From: Oikopleura dioica
Taxonomy: Eukaryota > Chordata > Appendicularia > Copelata > Oikopleuridae
Assembly (NCBI GenBank): GCA_907165135.1
Contig: OU015568.1
Location: forward strand, 7,200,501-7,264,500
Direction: 5' to 3'
DNA length: 64,000 nt
Positions 12,901 through 27,900 of the stretch are shown piece after piece (position 1 is the first letter of the stretch; every line of letters begins with the position of its first letter). The notes below the pieces were generated by a model, which was not told the origin of the DNA, searched no databases, and saw nothing but the letters and a program-made list of their open reading frames with translations. The position numbers and the translations under genes were made by a program.

Positions 12901-15900
12901 CTTCGATCAAGCTTCGAGTTCAGGACACTCCCGGCCCTCCTGTTGGTCCTCTCAACATTAGCTCTGTCTACGCTGATCGAGTCACTCTTACATGGAACCA
13001 GCCATCAAATGATGGTAACTCCTTGGTCAACAACTACATCGTTGAACGACGAGAAACTTCCAAGATCAGCTGGACTGTTATTGGCCCTGCTGTCAAGACT
13101 CTTGCTTTCCGAGCTACTGGTTTGAGCAGCGAAGCTGAGTACATCTTCCGAGTCCGAGCTGAAAACCGATTCGGTATTGGTCAGCCTCTCGAGTCTGCTG
13201 CAGTTGAGCCTAAGAACCCCTTCACTGTTCCTGGCCAATCTGGTCGACCAACCGTCTCCAACATCACAAAGTCTGGATGTATGCTCACCTGGAATGGTCC
13301 AAAGAGTGACGGTGGCCGAGAAATCAAGGGCTACCACGTCGAGAAGAAATTCCGAGAATCCACCAAATGGTTCCGAGTTACTCGAAAACTTTGCCAGACC
13401 AAGGGCTACCGAGTCCAAAATCTCATCGAAGGCCGAGAGTACGAGTTCCGAGTCATTGCTGAGAACCCTGCTGGTCTTGGTCAGGCTTCTGAAGGCTCAC
13501 AGGCTGCTTTGATCTGCGATCCTACTTACCCACCTGGAATTGTCACATTGCCCAAGGTTACCGATACCACCAAGAACAGCATCTCCATCAACTGGCAGAA
13601 GGTCAGCTACGATGGCGGCGCTCAGGTCAGTGCTTACCACGTTGAGTACTGCGAAGTTCCCGAAGATGAAGGAGCTGAAGAGGTTTGGATGCCAGCTACT
13701 CCACCAAAGGGTATTACTGAACAAGCTACTGTCATCACCGAGCTCGAATCTACCAAAAAGTACAAAATTCGAGTTTGTGCTGCAAACATCAACGGCTGCT
13801 CTGATTGGAAGGAGCTTCCAGCTTCTTGCCAGCCAACTGACCGACACAGTGCTCCTGAACTTCACCCTGACTCTGACTGGAAGAACTCCTTGATTGTCAA
13901 GGCTGGTCAGCGATTTGTCCTTTTCGCTAAGGCTAAAGGTCGACCAACTCCATACATGAGAGTTACTCGTGGAGAAGAGTCTGTTCCCGAAGGAATCAGT
14001 ATTGAAGAAAAGGATGATCGACTTACTATGTTGACTGCTGAGGCTACTCGATGGCACTCTGGAAACTACACTCTCCATCTTGAGAACCAGGTCAAATCTG
14101 TGAAGATTCCATTCCAGATTCGAGTCATGGATACTCCCGGCCCTATTCAAGATCTCAAGGTGACTGAAGTCACCAAAGACGCGATCACTCTTGCTTGGGA
14201 GAAGCCCACTAATGATGGCTCTTCTCACATCACCAACTACGTCGTTGAAAAGCGAGAGACTGATCGAAAGGCCTGGACAACTGTTACCGACAACCAAGGT
14301 CGATGCACCATCAAGATCGATACTTTTGCTGGCGTTCGATACAATTTCCGAATCTGTGCTGAAAACGATCAGGGTCGCGGTGTTATGGTCGAAACGCCCA
14401 AGGCTATCCTTGCCACTGAAGTTCCTCAGCAGCCCGAGCCAATTCACCTTCTCGATGTCACTCGAGATTCTATCACTATCCGATGGGCTCGACCTCTTTG
14501 CGACGGTGGAAGCAAAATCACTGGATATGATGTTGAAACTCGAGACAAGGATAAGTCCGCTTGGGTTAAGCGAGTTCACACTCGAGAGCTCGAAGCTCGA
14601 GTTCCAGGTCTTACTGAAAACGTCCAAGTCGCCGTTCGTGTCGTCGCTCTAAACCACGCTGGTCGATCTGCTCCACGAGAATATTACCAGATGATTTTGG
14701 TCAAGGATACCCAGGAAGCTCCTTCTGCTGATCTCCGAAACTTGGCTGGAAACACAGTCAGCATCAAGGCCGGAAACAACCTTAAACTTTCTGTTCCGAT
14801 GTCTGGCCGACCAGTTCCCAAATACACCTGGTACAAGGGACGAGATGCCACCAACATCATGAAGCCATCTCAGCGAGTTACCGTCAACCACGACGATAAC
14901 AAGATCGCTTACCTTGGAATCAACAATGTCTACCAAGAAGACGCTGATACTTACGTTCTTCATATGAAATCTGCTGCCGGTGAGACTAAGGTCAACGTTA
15001 ACATCAACGTTTTGGACGTTCCAGCCATGATCCGAGATCTCAAGACCCGAGAAGTCAGCAGCAACTACGTTGTTCTTGCTTGGACTCCACCAGCTTTCGA
15101 CGGTGGCTCTTCCATCGCCGGCTACCATGTTCACTACCGAACAACTGGCTCATCTGAATGGATCGAGTTCTCAACAACTGTTGTCCGAACTGTTCTCAAG
15201 ATTGGTGGTCTCAAGAACGGCGAAGAGTACACTTTCCGAATCAAGGCTGCCAATCGATTCGGTCCTGGTCCATCTGTTATGACCACTCCTGTGACTTGCC
15301 GACTTGGCTTCGTTGCTCCTGGCGCACCAGCTGCTCCAGAAGTTGTCAGCGTTTCCAAAGAATGCATCACAATCAAGTGGGCTTACCCAACCAAGGACGG
15401 TGGACACACTGTTGACGGTTACGACGTCGAAGTCAAGGACAAGAACTCGATCATGTGGCGAAAGCAAAACATGACTGTCATCCGAAAGCGTGAATTCCGA
15501 TGTGCTAATCTTACTGCTGCCTTGGAATATGAGTTCCGAGTTATTGCTATCAACCCTGCTGGCAAATCTCGACCATCTGCTGCTTCTGATCCAGTTGCTG
15601 CTCTTGATCCCGTTGATCCACCAGAGAAGGTTCTCGTCACTGATATCACCAAATCTACTGTCAGCCTTATGTGGGCTCCTCCACGATACGATGGTGGCGC
15701 TCGAATCATTGGTTACCTCGCTGAAAAGCAGGAAATCTCCGCTGACGGCGTTGAAGGCCGATGGACAAAGGCTTGCTTCACTCTCATTGCCGAGAACAAC
15801 TACACTATCCAGGGTCTTGAAGAGGACACTCTTTATCGATTCCGAATCATCGCTAAGAACTCCGCTGGTGTTTTCTCTGACGCTTCCATCCCATGTGAAG

Positions 15901-18900
15901 AAGTCAAGACTCAGGATCTTTACACTCCTCCTCTTCTTACTCCAGACCAGCATCTCTTCAAGGAAGTCCGCGTCGCTGCTGGCACTGAACTTCGACTTCA
16001 CATTGGCGTGAGCGGCAAGCCCGAGCCAAGCATGGACTGGGAAGTTAACGAAAAAGACATCGTTTCTGAGCCAGATCGAATTATTGAGCGAAACGCAACT
16101 GGAACTACCATTGTCATCAAGGACACTTCTCGACTTCACACTGGTCGATACCGATTCAGCGCTCGAAATGCGCTCGGTGAACGACATCACGATTTCCGAG
16201 TTCACATTATGGATCGACCCGACAAGCCAACTGGTCCAATTAAATTCTTGAAGATTTCGGCTTCCAAGATTCAGTTCCGATGGGCTGGACCAAAGAATGA
16301 CGGCGGTGCTCGACTTATGGGTTACGCTGTCTTCAAGCGAGAAACTACTCGAGTTTGCTGGACTCCACTTACTCAGTGCTCTGAGACTCTTACTTGGACT
16401 GCTGACAAGCTTCTCCCTGGAAATGAGTACCAGTTCCGAGTTCAGGCCGTGAACAAGTTTGGCGTCGGTGAAGGACTTGATTCAATTCCATGCGTTGCCG
16501 AGAACAAATTTACTGTTCCAATGAAGCCCGGCCGACCTGGCATTCAAAATGTCACTGCAACCTCGTGCTCTCTTGCTTGGGCGCGACCAGAATATGATGG
16601 AGGATCTGAAATCTCCGGCTACTGGGTTGAGAAGAAGGATTACCGATCCACTCACTGGTTCAAGTGCCACAAGCGAATCTGCCGAGATATGCGATTTGCT
16701 GTCAAGAACTTGATCAAGGGCAAACAATACGAGTTCCGAGTCCTTGCTGAAAACGCTGCCGGTTTCTCTGAGTATTCTGCTCTTTCTGAAATCATCACCG
16801 CCGTTGATGCCGTCAACCCACCAGGACCAGTCATGAACCCCAAGGTTCGAGACACTACTGCTTCTACCATCACTGTTGGCTGGAACAAGCCAAACTACGA
16901 TTCTGGATCAGAAATCACCGGATACGTTGTTGAAGCGCTCGAAGAATGCACTGACGATTGGGTTGTCATTGCCGAAACCGCCGAAACCAAGGCTAAATTC
17001 GAGGTCAAGCGAGACACTGCTTACATGATCCGAGTTTACGCTGAAAACGACGGTGGTCTCTCCAAGCCCGTTCAGCTTCCCAACATTGTTCGACCAATGG
17101 AAAAGCTTGAGAAGCCAGAATACGATCTTGACGCTGCTCTCCGAAAGACTGTCATTGTCAAGGCTGGCTCTCACGTTGGACTCAACATTCCAATCAAGGG
17201 CCGACCATTGCCCAACGTGCGATGGGAATACAATGGCGTTGACGCTAACGCTTACGATCGATGCCTCGTTGAGGTCGTTGAGGGCGAGATGAACAGCTAC
17301 ACCAAGCTCACAATCTCCGATGTTAACCGAGACGATACTGGCAAGTGGCACCTTCACCTTGAAAATGCTGCTGGCAAGGCCGCTACTTTCGTCAATCTCA
17401 AGGTTCTTGACACTCCCGGCCCCATCGGAAACCTCCAGGTCCGACGAGTCACCAAGGAGAACTGCATGATCTCTTGGGACATTCCAAAGAACGAGGGTGG
17501 CACCGAAGTCATCTCATACACTCTTGAGAAGCGAGAATCTACTCACCGAGCCTTTACTACTGTCATTGCTGACTGCCTCGACTTGAACTACAATTACAAG
17601 AATCTCCGAACTGGATCGTCTTACTACTTCCGAGTTTCTGCCAACAACGCTGAAGGTATCGGTATTTCTACTGATACTGAGCTTGTCACAATTACTGAAA
17701 CTCCCGGCGCTGTTCGAAACCTTCAGGTTGTCGACACTACCGACAGCGCAATCAAGGTCCGATGGGAGCGCCCAGAAGACGATGGCGGTACCCCAGTCAT
17801 GAGCTACAAGGTCAGCTACGCCGAGATCGTCGCTGGTAAAGAAACTTACTACGACTTTGATGTTCGACATGCTGAGGCTGAGATCAAGGATCTCGACAAG
17901 GGTCGACCATATGAAATCCTCGTCTGGGCTCGAAACGAAGCCGGTCTCGGTCTCCGAGAAAGATCGGTCCAGTTGTCTGCCAGGAACTTCTTATTCCACC
18001 AGCACTTGATCTTTCTGCTATCATTGGCCGACAGGTCAACTGCCGAGTCGGTGCTCAGATTCGACTTGACTTGCCAGTCACTGGTAAACCCAGACCAACC
18101 ATGGCGTGGACCAAGGACCGAATCCCCATCAAGCGCGATGACGGAATCAACATCGAATATGGCAAGGACCAGGTTACCCTTATGTGGGGCGAAGTAACCA
18201 AAGCACACGCTGGTCAGTACTACTGCAAGCTTGACTCAAAGGCTGGCATGGTTGAATCTTCCTTCATTTTGAACGTCTTTGGTGTTCCTGGCAAGGTTCA
18301 CGGTCCAATTGAATTCATCGACGTTGATGCTACTGAGGTTCATCTTGATTGGGAAATCCCAGAAGATACTGGTGGATCCGAAATCACTGGCTACGTCATT
18401 GAGCAGAAGATCTCTACCATGGACAAGTTCAAGATGGTTACTGCTTCTTGCTCTCGATCTCAGTTCCGAGTCAAGAAACTCGAAGAAAAGCAGGAATACG
18501 TTTTCCGAATCGCCGCCGAGAACAAGTACGGTGTTGGTCCATGGCTCGAATCCGTTCCAGTCACTCCACGATCGAAGTACCGACGACCCACTCCACCAAG
18601 CACTCCCGAGTTCTACGATGTTGCTGCTACTACCATGACTATGATCTGGAATGCACCTCAGTCTAACGGTGGAACTGAACTCCTTGGCTACTACCTTGAG
18701 AAGCGAGAACGAAACGCGATTCTCTGGACTAAGGTTAACACTCGACCAATCAAGGATCCTGAACACAAGGTCACCGGTCTTCTTGAAGGTCTTGAGTACC
18801 AGTTCCGAGTCTACGCCGAGAACAAGGTCGGCTTCTCTGCTGTCTCCGATCCATCCAAATTCCAGCGAGCCTTTGATCAGGTTTCTGAGCCTCAGGATCT

Positions 18901-21900
18901 CGAAGTTGTCGACATCAACCGAGACTCGGTCTCTCTTCGATGGAAGGAACCAAAATTCAACGGCGGTGCCAACATTACCTCCTACAACGTTGAGAAGCGA
19001 TCTGGTCTTGACAACCGATGGTACAGAGCTAACTTCGCCTCTATCACCGAGTGCGAATACACTGTTACTGCTCTTACTCCTGGAGAAGAGTACGAGTTCC
19101 GAATCACTGCTCGAAACGCTCTTGGAACCATGTCTCGACCATCTCAGCCAACTAACAAGGTTGTTCCCCACGATGAATTCATCCAGCCTCAGATTCTCTT
19201 CGATCGAGAACTTTTGGATGGTGTTTTCACTCGATCAGGCAAGACCATTGTTCTCAAGGCTCAGGTTGTTGGTAAGCCTACTCCACGAGTCTGGTGGACT
19301 AGAGACGATGCCGAGCTCATTCCTTCGCCCAACATGGATATTGAATCCGACAACAAGGGTAACCATACCTTGACCATCAAGGAAGCTCGACGACAGGACA
19401 GCGGCAAATATGAGCTCTTCGCCAAGAATCCTTGCGCTCTTCGATCTTATGATATCGATGTCCGAGTTCAGGATCGACCTGGTGCACCAAAGGGCCCCAT
19501 TAAATTCACTTCCGTCTCTGGCGAAAAGATGACTCTCTGGTGGGAAATGCCACAGGATGATGGAGGAGCAGCAGTTGAGAAGTTCCTTGTTGAACGACGT
19601 GAGACTTCTCGAACTACCTGGAACATCGTTGATGCCAATGTTAGCTGCTGCAATTTGACCGTCATTCGATTGCTCAAGAACCACGAATATCAGTTCCGAG
19701 TCTTCGGTATCAACAAGTTTGGCATTGGTACTCCACTTCACTCCGATCCAATCATCGCCCGCTACCAGTTCAACGTTCCTGGCAAATCTGGTGCTCCTAC
19801 TCGAGCTAACTCGTCTAAGGACTCAATCACCATTATGTGGGCTCGACCTCAGTCTGATGGTGGCAATGACATCAAGGGTTACCACGTTGAACGACGAGAA
19901 AAGCGATCTCTCCGATGGGTCCGATGCTCTAAAGACCTTGTTTCTGAGCTCAGATACAAAATCACCAACCTCACTGAAGGTAACTGGTATGAGTTCCGAG
20001 TTACTGCTGAAAACAACGCTGGTCCTGGTGAGTCTTCTGATGCCGGTCCATTGATCGAGTGCCGAGAGCCAGTCAACACTCCTGGCGTTCCTGGCGTTGT
20101 CCGAGTCATCGATACTACTCGAACAACCGTCGCTATTGCCTGGTCCCCACCAACTTTCGATGGCGGTTCTGCTGTTACTGGATACAATGTCTACACCAAG
20201 CAGCTCCAGCCACCATCAATTGACAAGGAGCAGCAGGCTGAGGCTGAAGAAGCAGAAGAAGAAGTTGAATTTGCCCGAATGAACATTGAAGCCGTCAAGG
20301 CTTGCAACTGGATCATTCCTGGTCTCACTCCTGGTCAGGAGTACCTTGTCCGTGTTGCTGCTGTCAACGTCGCTGGCGAAGGCCACCATGTCCAAATGAC
20401 CGGCCGCGTTACTGCTGTTGATCGACTAGAGAAGCCCGATTTCGTCATTGGCGCCGACTTCAGATCCAACTACATCGTTCGAGCTGGCAAGCCTCTTCAT
20501 GTTTCTCTCCAGTACTACGGTCGACCTCTTCCTACAGTCACTTGGTCCAAGCCTAACTGTGATCTTGAAGACCGAGCTGAGATCCGAACTACTGACTGGA
20601 ACTCTGAATTGACTATTCCATCAACTGAGCGAAACGACTCTGGAAAATACACCATCACTCTCGAATCTGGTGCTGGTATGAAGGAGCTCAACTTGAACAT
20701 CAAGATTCTCGACACCCCAGGCGCTTGCTCAGAGATTCAGGTGACCAAGGTCACTCGAGAATCCTGCTCTCTTCAGTGGCTTCCACCAACCATCGACGGC
20801 GGTGCTTTCGTCAAGTCTTATGTTGTCCAGAAGCGAGAAGTTTCTCGACGATCTTGGCAGACTGTTACTAGAAACTGCCAGCGACCTGCTTACACCGTCA
20901 GTGACCTCGAGCCAGGAAGCAACTGGTGCTTCCGAGTTCTCGCCGAAAACGAATTCGGTATTGGTGAGCCACACGAGCTTTCTCGATCTGTCATTATGAC
21001 CGAACTTCCATCTTCTCCAGACAAAGCGTCTGTTACCAACGTCACTTCCAGCTCTATCAGCATTCGATGGACTGCTCCAATGTCCAACGGAGGTTCTCGA
21101 ATCTCTTATTACCTCATCGAATCGCACAAGAAGGGTGAAAAGAAGCCTGACGGCCTTGACTTCTGGGTTGAAGTCGCCAAGGTCCGAGGATCCATCTACG
21201 AGTACACTGTCTCTGGTCTCACTAAGGGCTGCGAGTACCTTGTTCGAGTTCGAGCTATCAACGAATCTGGTGTTGGTCCAGAGCGAGACGCTTTCCCATC
21301 GGTTGTCTGTGAAGATGAAGCCATTGCTCCCGAAGCTGATCTCAAGCGACTGTACAACAAGACTCTCACAATCCGAGCTGAACAGAACGCAATCATCGAA
21401 ATTCCATTCATTGGCTCTCCTAAGCCAAAGATCACCTTCTTCAAGGGCGAGAATAAGGAGCGAAAGCTCTTCTCTGAAGGCAAATATCTTATTACTATCA
21501 CTGATAAGGTTGCTACTCTTCGAATCAGCTCTACTGAGAAGAAGGATTCTGACACTTATTACATCCGACTTGAAAATTGCAATGGAATCGTTGAGAACAA
21601 GTTCTACGTTAACATCTTCGACGTTCCTGGACCAGTTTCTGGACCAATCACTTTCACTGATGTCTCTGCTGATGGTATGACCGTCAACTGGGGACTTCCT
21701 GAAGAGAAGGGCGGTGCTGAAATCAACGGTTACTCGATTGAATACCGCGAGTACGGCCGAACTACTTGGACTCAACTTACAAGCTGCACAACCCGAAGCT
21801 ACTTCAAGGTCCGAAAGCTTGTCCGATACACTGAGTACCAGTTCCGAGTTCGAGCTGAAAACCGATTCGGCTTTGGTGACGCTATTGTTTCTGATCCATG

Positions 21901-24900
21901 CCGAGCCGAATACGCATTCGTTGCTCCTCACAACCCATCTACTCCTGAGGTCCTCCAGATCACCAAGGATTCCGTCAAGATCGAGTGGAACCAGCCGGTC
22001 AACGATGGCGGAAAGAAAATCACTGGCTACTGGGTTGAAAAGAAAGAAATCAACTCTATCGTCTGGCAGAAGGAAAACACCCAGTCTTCCATCAAGGCAA
22101 CTGAAGCTTGGTGCCACAACCTTATCGAAGGTCTTGAGTACCAGTTCCGAGTTCGAGCTGAAAACGATGCCGGTATTGGTCGACCATCTGAGCCTTCTCG
22201 CGCATGCACTGTTCGAGCTGAAGTTAGCGCTCCTAACAATCTCAGCATTGTTGACATGATGAGCAACTCTGTTATCCTTGCTTGGCAACCACCAACTATG
22301 GATGGCGGCTCAAAGATCTCCCAGTACGTTGTTGAGCGACGACATATTCCAGATGGCCGATGGCTCCGATGTAACTACAACAACATCACCACCTGCGAGT
22401 ACACCGTTTCTGGTCTTACTCCTTCTGATACTTACGTCTTCCGAGTTATTGCGAAGAACACAATGGGCACTGTTGGCCATCCAACTGAGCCAACTGAGCC
22501 TGTCAAGTGCGAAGAAAAGATGGAACCACCAACCATTCAGCTCGATGCTGCTCTTCTCACTGATTGCTTCACCGTCCGAGCTGGCAACAACGTCAGCCTC
22601 GAATGCCAAGTCCTTGGTCGACCACGACCAAAGGTCTTCTGGTACAGAAACGGCCAAGAAATCGAAGCTGGTGACCGAGCTGTTATGGAACGAGATCACA
22701 AGAACGCTACTCTCAATATCAAGGACTGCTCCAAGGAAGACACCGCCAAGTACGAGATCGTTTGCCGAAACCAGTGCGGCGAAGTCCGAGAATATGTCAA
22801 TCTCAAGTGCCTCGATCGACCAGACAAGCCAAAGGGCCCAATCAACTTCAGCCGAGTTATGGGTACCAAGTTCGTCATCAACTGGGGTCTCCCTGCCAAC
22901 GATGGTGGCTCCAAGGTCACTCACTACATCGTCGAGCGACGTGAAACTTCTCGAATCAGCTGGGTTCCTACCGATGATCACTGCGAGCTCATGACTACTA
23001 CAGTTAAGAAGCTCATCAAGGGCTCAGAGTACATTGTCCGAGTCTTTGCTGTCAACGAGTACGGCATCTCTCCACCATTGGAGTCTTCTCCAATTGTTAC
23101 CAAGGATACTTTCACTGTTCCTGGTATGCCTGGAAAGCCTGCTGTTCTCACCACGACGAAGGATTCCGTCACTATTCAGTGGACTCGACCAGAAGAAGAT
23201 GGTGGATCTGATATCTTCAACTACGCTGTCGAGCGACGAGAAAAGGGTGGACAAAAGTGGATTCGAGTGAACAAGCGAGTTCAGATTACTGAACTTCACT
23301 ATCGAGTCACTGGTCTCTCAAAGGGATCTGAGCACCAGTTCCGAATTTCCGCTGAAAACTCTGCCGGTCTTTCATACTTCTCTGATGAGTCTCAGTTCGC
23401 CAAGGTTTTGGACCCAACTTTCTCTCCAGCTGCTCCATCCAACCCACGAGTCGTCGATATGACCAAGACCTCTCTTATGTGCCGATGGAACACTCCACTT
23501 TACGATGGCGGAAGCCCGATCCTTGGCTACGTCGTTGAAGTTGCTCAGATGCCTGATAAAGAGAAGGCTATCATTGCTGAAGGCGATGACCGACTTCCTG
23601 ATGAGTCTGAGGATGAAGTCGAACTCGAATGGGACCGAACTCACATTTCCAAGTACATTGTTGGAAATTCCCATAACATCACTGGTCTTGAAGCAAATAA
23701 GGAACATCAAATCCGAGTTTTTGCTGTCAACGCTGTTGGTGTCTCCGACAAGTTTGCTCAGCTCAGCTCTCCAATCCGATGCCGAGATATCATCGAAGCG
23801 CCCGAGTTCGAAGTTGATGCTTCTATTCAGAAGAACATGCTCATCCGAGCTGGTCGACCAATCGTCCTCAAGGTTCTTGCCAAGGGCCGACCTACTCCAT
23901 TTATGATGTGGAAGAAGGAACCTGCTGGTGAGAACTTGGCCACTCGAGCTTACATCGACTGCAACGATGGAAAGGCTTACCTTGAAATCGAACGAGCTGA
24001 TCGATACGATTCTGGTCGATACACTGTCATTGCTGAGAATCCTGCTGCTACTCGTGAGTACAACATCAACGTCAAGGTCCAAGATACTCCTGGTCCAGTT
24101 GGACCACTTGTGATTAAGGATGTGAACCGAGACTCCTGCGTTATCAGCTGGGAACCTCCACAGCTTGATGGATGCTCAAAGATCCGAAACTACATCATCG
24201 AAAAGCGAGAAGCTGGCCGAAGATCCTGGCAAACTGCTATTTCTAAGTGCGAGCGACTTTATGCCCGAGTTACTGGCCTTGAAGAGGGAACTCTTTACCA
24301 GTTCCGAGTTGTTGCTGTCAACGAATTCGGCAATGGCGAAGGACGAGAATCCGAAGAAACTGTTCTTGCTGCTGAAGTGCCAACTCCACCAATGAACATC
24401 CAGGTTGTCCAAGTCACCGACGATTCCATTTCTCTCAAATGGCAAGCTCCAGAGCAATCTGGTGGATCTCGAGTCAAGGGTTACGTTGTTGAAGCCCAAG
24501 AAAAGGGAACTGAGCGACGTGAATACTCTGTCATGTGCAAGACAAAGCACTGCAAGGGACAAGTTGTCGGTCTCAACACTGGCAGCGACTACTACTTCCG
24601 AGTTCGAGCTCTTAACGACTGCGGCTTCTCTGATCCTCGAGACCTTGTCTCCTCTGTTTGCATCAAGGAACCACGAGAAGAACCATCCGTCGATCTTTCT
24701 GAATGCCCACAGAAGATTCTCCACGTTGTCCAGGGCCGACCAATTGAGATCGCTATTCCAATCTTCGGTAAACCTTTGCCAAAGATCACCTGGATGAACG
24801 AGATGGACCAGAAGATCATGGAAATCGCCGACAAGCGACTCGTGCAGAACACCAAGACTCATGCTGTTCTTGAGATCCGAGATTCTAACTATGGCGATGT

Positions 24901-27900
24901 CGGTGTTTACAAGCTTTTACTCGAAAACGAGTCTGGAACTTGCACTACCAAGCTTCAGCTTCTTGTTCTTGCTCCACCAACTGAGCCAACTGACCTTGTT
25001 GTTTCCGATGTTGAAGCCACTTCTTGCGTCCTCACTTGGCAACTGCCCGCTTACGATGGTGGCGCTGCCCTTAGCAACTATGTTGTCGAGCGACGAGAAG
25101 TTCACCGGCCAATTTGGGGACTTGTTTCTGGCACTCAGACCCGAAATACCATCAAGGTCAACAACTTGACTGAAAACACTGAATACATGTTCCGAGTTTG
25201 CGCTCAGAACAGATTCGGCGTTGGCAAGGGTGTCATGTCGGAGGAAGTTCTTATCAAATCTCGATTCCAGCTACCTGGTCCACCATCTACTCCAGAAGTT
25301 TTGTCTGTCAACAAGGACTCCATCACTCTTACCTGGAACCAGCCCATCAATGACGGTGGAACTGACATCATCGGTTACATTGTTGAACGAAAGCAAGCTC
25401 AGGGACAGCGATGGATCCGAGCTACTCCTCAGATGATCCAGGCCACCAAGTTTGTCTCCACCAACTTGATCGAAGGTATGGAATACTTCCACCGAGTCCG
25501 AGCCGTCAACAGCAAGGGCGAATCTAAGCCTGGTAAGCAGACCGATGCTATCAAGTGCCAGGATCCAATCAGCCCACCTGGACCTTGCCTCGACTTCTCT
25601 GTCACTGACATGACCTCCACTTCTTGCAGCTTTGCCTGGGTTGAACCATCCTTCCACGGCGGTGCCAAGGTCACTGGATACTTCATCGAATTCCGAACTG
25701 GTGATGATTGGTGGCGAAAGGTCAACAGCCGACCTATTCGAATCTGCGAATATGTTTGCATGAACTTGCCAGAAGGTGATGAGTTCCGTGCTCGAATCGT
25801 TCCAGTCAACGCTGGCGGTGAAGGTGAACCTCTTGAGATTGAAGTTCCAATCAAGATCATGGATCTTACTGGTCCACCAATCATTCTCAACCACGACCAC
25901 TTCGACGAGACCTATGTCACCAAGAAGGGCGGTATGATCTCCCTCTGCGTCTGGTTCAAGTCTAAGCCTCTTCCTAACATTCAATGGAGCAAGGAAGGAT
26001 GCAAGGATATTGAGAAGCGAGCTATGATTGCTAAGCACAGCGATCATACTGAACTCGTTATCCGAGACGTTGAACGACTTGCTGACAGTGGCACTTACAA
26101 GTGTACTCTTTCCAACAACTACGGCGAAGACGATGTTGTCATCCCAGTCAATGTTATTGGCCGACCCGATGCTCCTGAAGGTCCACTCCAGTTTGGTGAC
26201 AAGACTCAGAACTCTGTCAAGCTTATCTGGAAGCCAACTCTCAACGATGGAGGAAGCCCAATCAGCAACTACGTCATCGAATACAGATGCATTGGTCGAC
26301 AGCGAACTATCACTTGTGATAAGAAGCTCCGATCAACCAGCCACACCGTCACTGGTCTCCAAGAAGGAGTTGAATATTCCTTCAAGGTCTACGCCGAGAA
26401 CTTTTTCGGACTTTCTCTTCCTCTTGAATCTGAAGACCCAGTTATTCCAAAGAATCCTCTCTTCCCACCAACTGAGCCTCATCATATTGAAATTAATGAG
26501 GTTACTCGACACTCTATTGGTCTTAGCTGGGCTAAGTCAATGGACGACGGTGGAAGCCGAATCCTTGGTTATCACGTTGAGCGACGAGAAGCTGGATCCG
26601 ATCACTGGTTCAGATGCAACAAGGTGCACACTCCAAACCTCAACTTTGTCGTCAGCGGTTTGGTTGAGAATGCCAGCTACCAGTTCAGAATCTGCGCTGT
26701 CAACGCCGTCGGCGAGTCTGACGTTTCTGAGCCAACCGAAGAGATCTGCTGCAAGCTTCCATTCGAAGTTCCTTCTTCTCCTGAAGAGATTGAAGTCCAG
26801 CACCGAACTAAGGACTCCATCACTATCGCCTTCAACAAGCCCGAAAGTGATGGTGGCAAGCCAATTGAAGGATACACTGTTGAGTACCGAATGTATGGCT
26901 ACCACACCTGGAAACAGACTTGCGAAGAGCCTCAGCCCGACAAGATCGTCCAAGTTGGCGGTCTTGATGAAGGTACTGACTACGAATTCCGAGTCTGCGC
27001 TGTCAACTCTGTCGGCAAATCTCGACCAAAGATCATGGAGGGTATTGCCTCGACTAAGAAGGCTGTTGGTGATCCTCCAGAAGTCCTTGAAGCAATGGCT
27101 GACCAGGCTGTTGTCTTTGGCAACGATGCTGTCTTCGAGTGCAAGATTTCCGCAAAGCCTGCTGCTGACATTGAATGGTACAAGTTCAATGAAAAGCTTG
27201 CTTCCGGCAAGAAGTACAAGTTCGATACTGATGGCGAGAAACAGATTATGATCGTCAAGAACGCCCAGTACGAGGATGAAGGAAACTTCTACTGCGCCGC
27301 TCGAAACCAGTTTGGCCGAGAAGAAATCTGCGCCAAACTTTCTGTCGAGTCTGAGCCAAAGATCGATCCTACCTACAAGTTCCGAGAGAACGTTCAGTTC
27401 CGACAGGGTACATCAATCAACATTACTCTTCCATATGTTGGTCGACCTGAACCTCAGGTTCTCTGGATGCGAAATGGTGAGCGATTCAACTTCAAGAACA
27501 TGGCTGTTGAGTCCACTGACAAGTACACTTACTTGTTGATCCCCGACTGTGATCGACAGGCTCATCAGGGACGATACACTGTTGAGCTCAGCAACAAGCA
27601 CGGCAAGAACAAATACGCTGTCAATGTTGAAATCCAGAAGGGCCCAACTGCACCCAAGAAGCTCGAATTTGTTTCTTCCAATTACACCACTATCAAGGTT
27701 GGTTGGGAAGCTCCCGCTGACAATGGTGGAAGCGCCATTACCAACTACATCCTTGAGAAGAAGGACATCACTGCCGCTAAGGCCGAAGCTGAAGCTAAGA
27801 AACCTGAACCAGTTGCGGCTCCAGAGCCAGTTGAAGGCGAAGAAGCTGCTGAGCCAGTCGAACCAGCCAAGCCAGCTGAACCACAGGGAGTCTGGCAGCT

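Noticed and set aside
17922-17983. A 62-bp GT-AG intron of the right phase to explain the titin frame break
   Set aside because: It would delete the last strand of a well-formed FN3 domain (WARNEAGLGL...), whereas a single added base keeps both FN3 and the next Ig complete.
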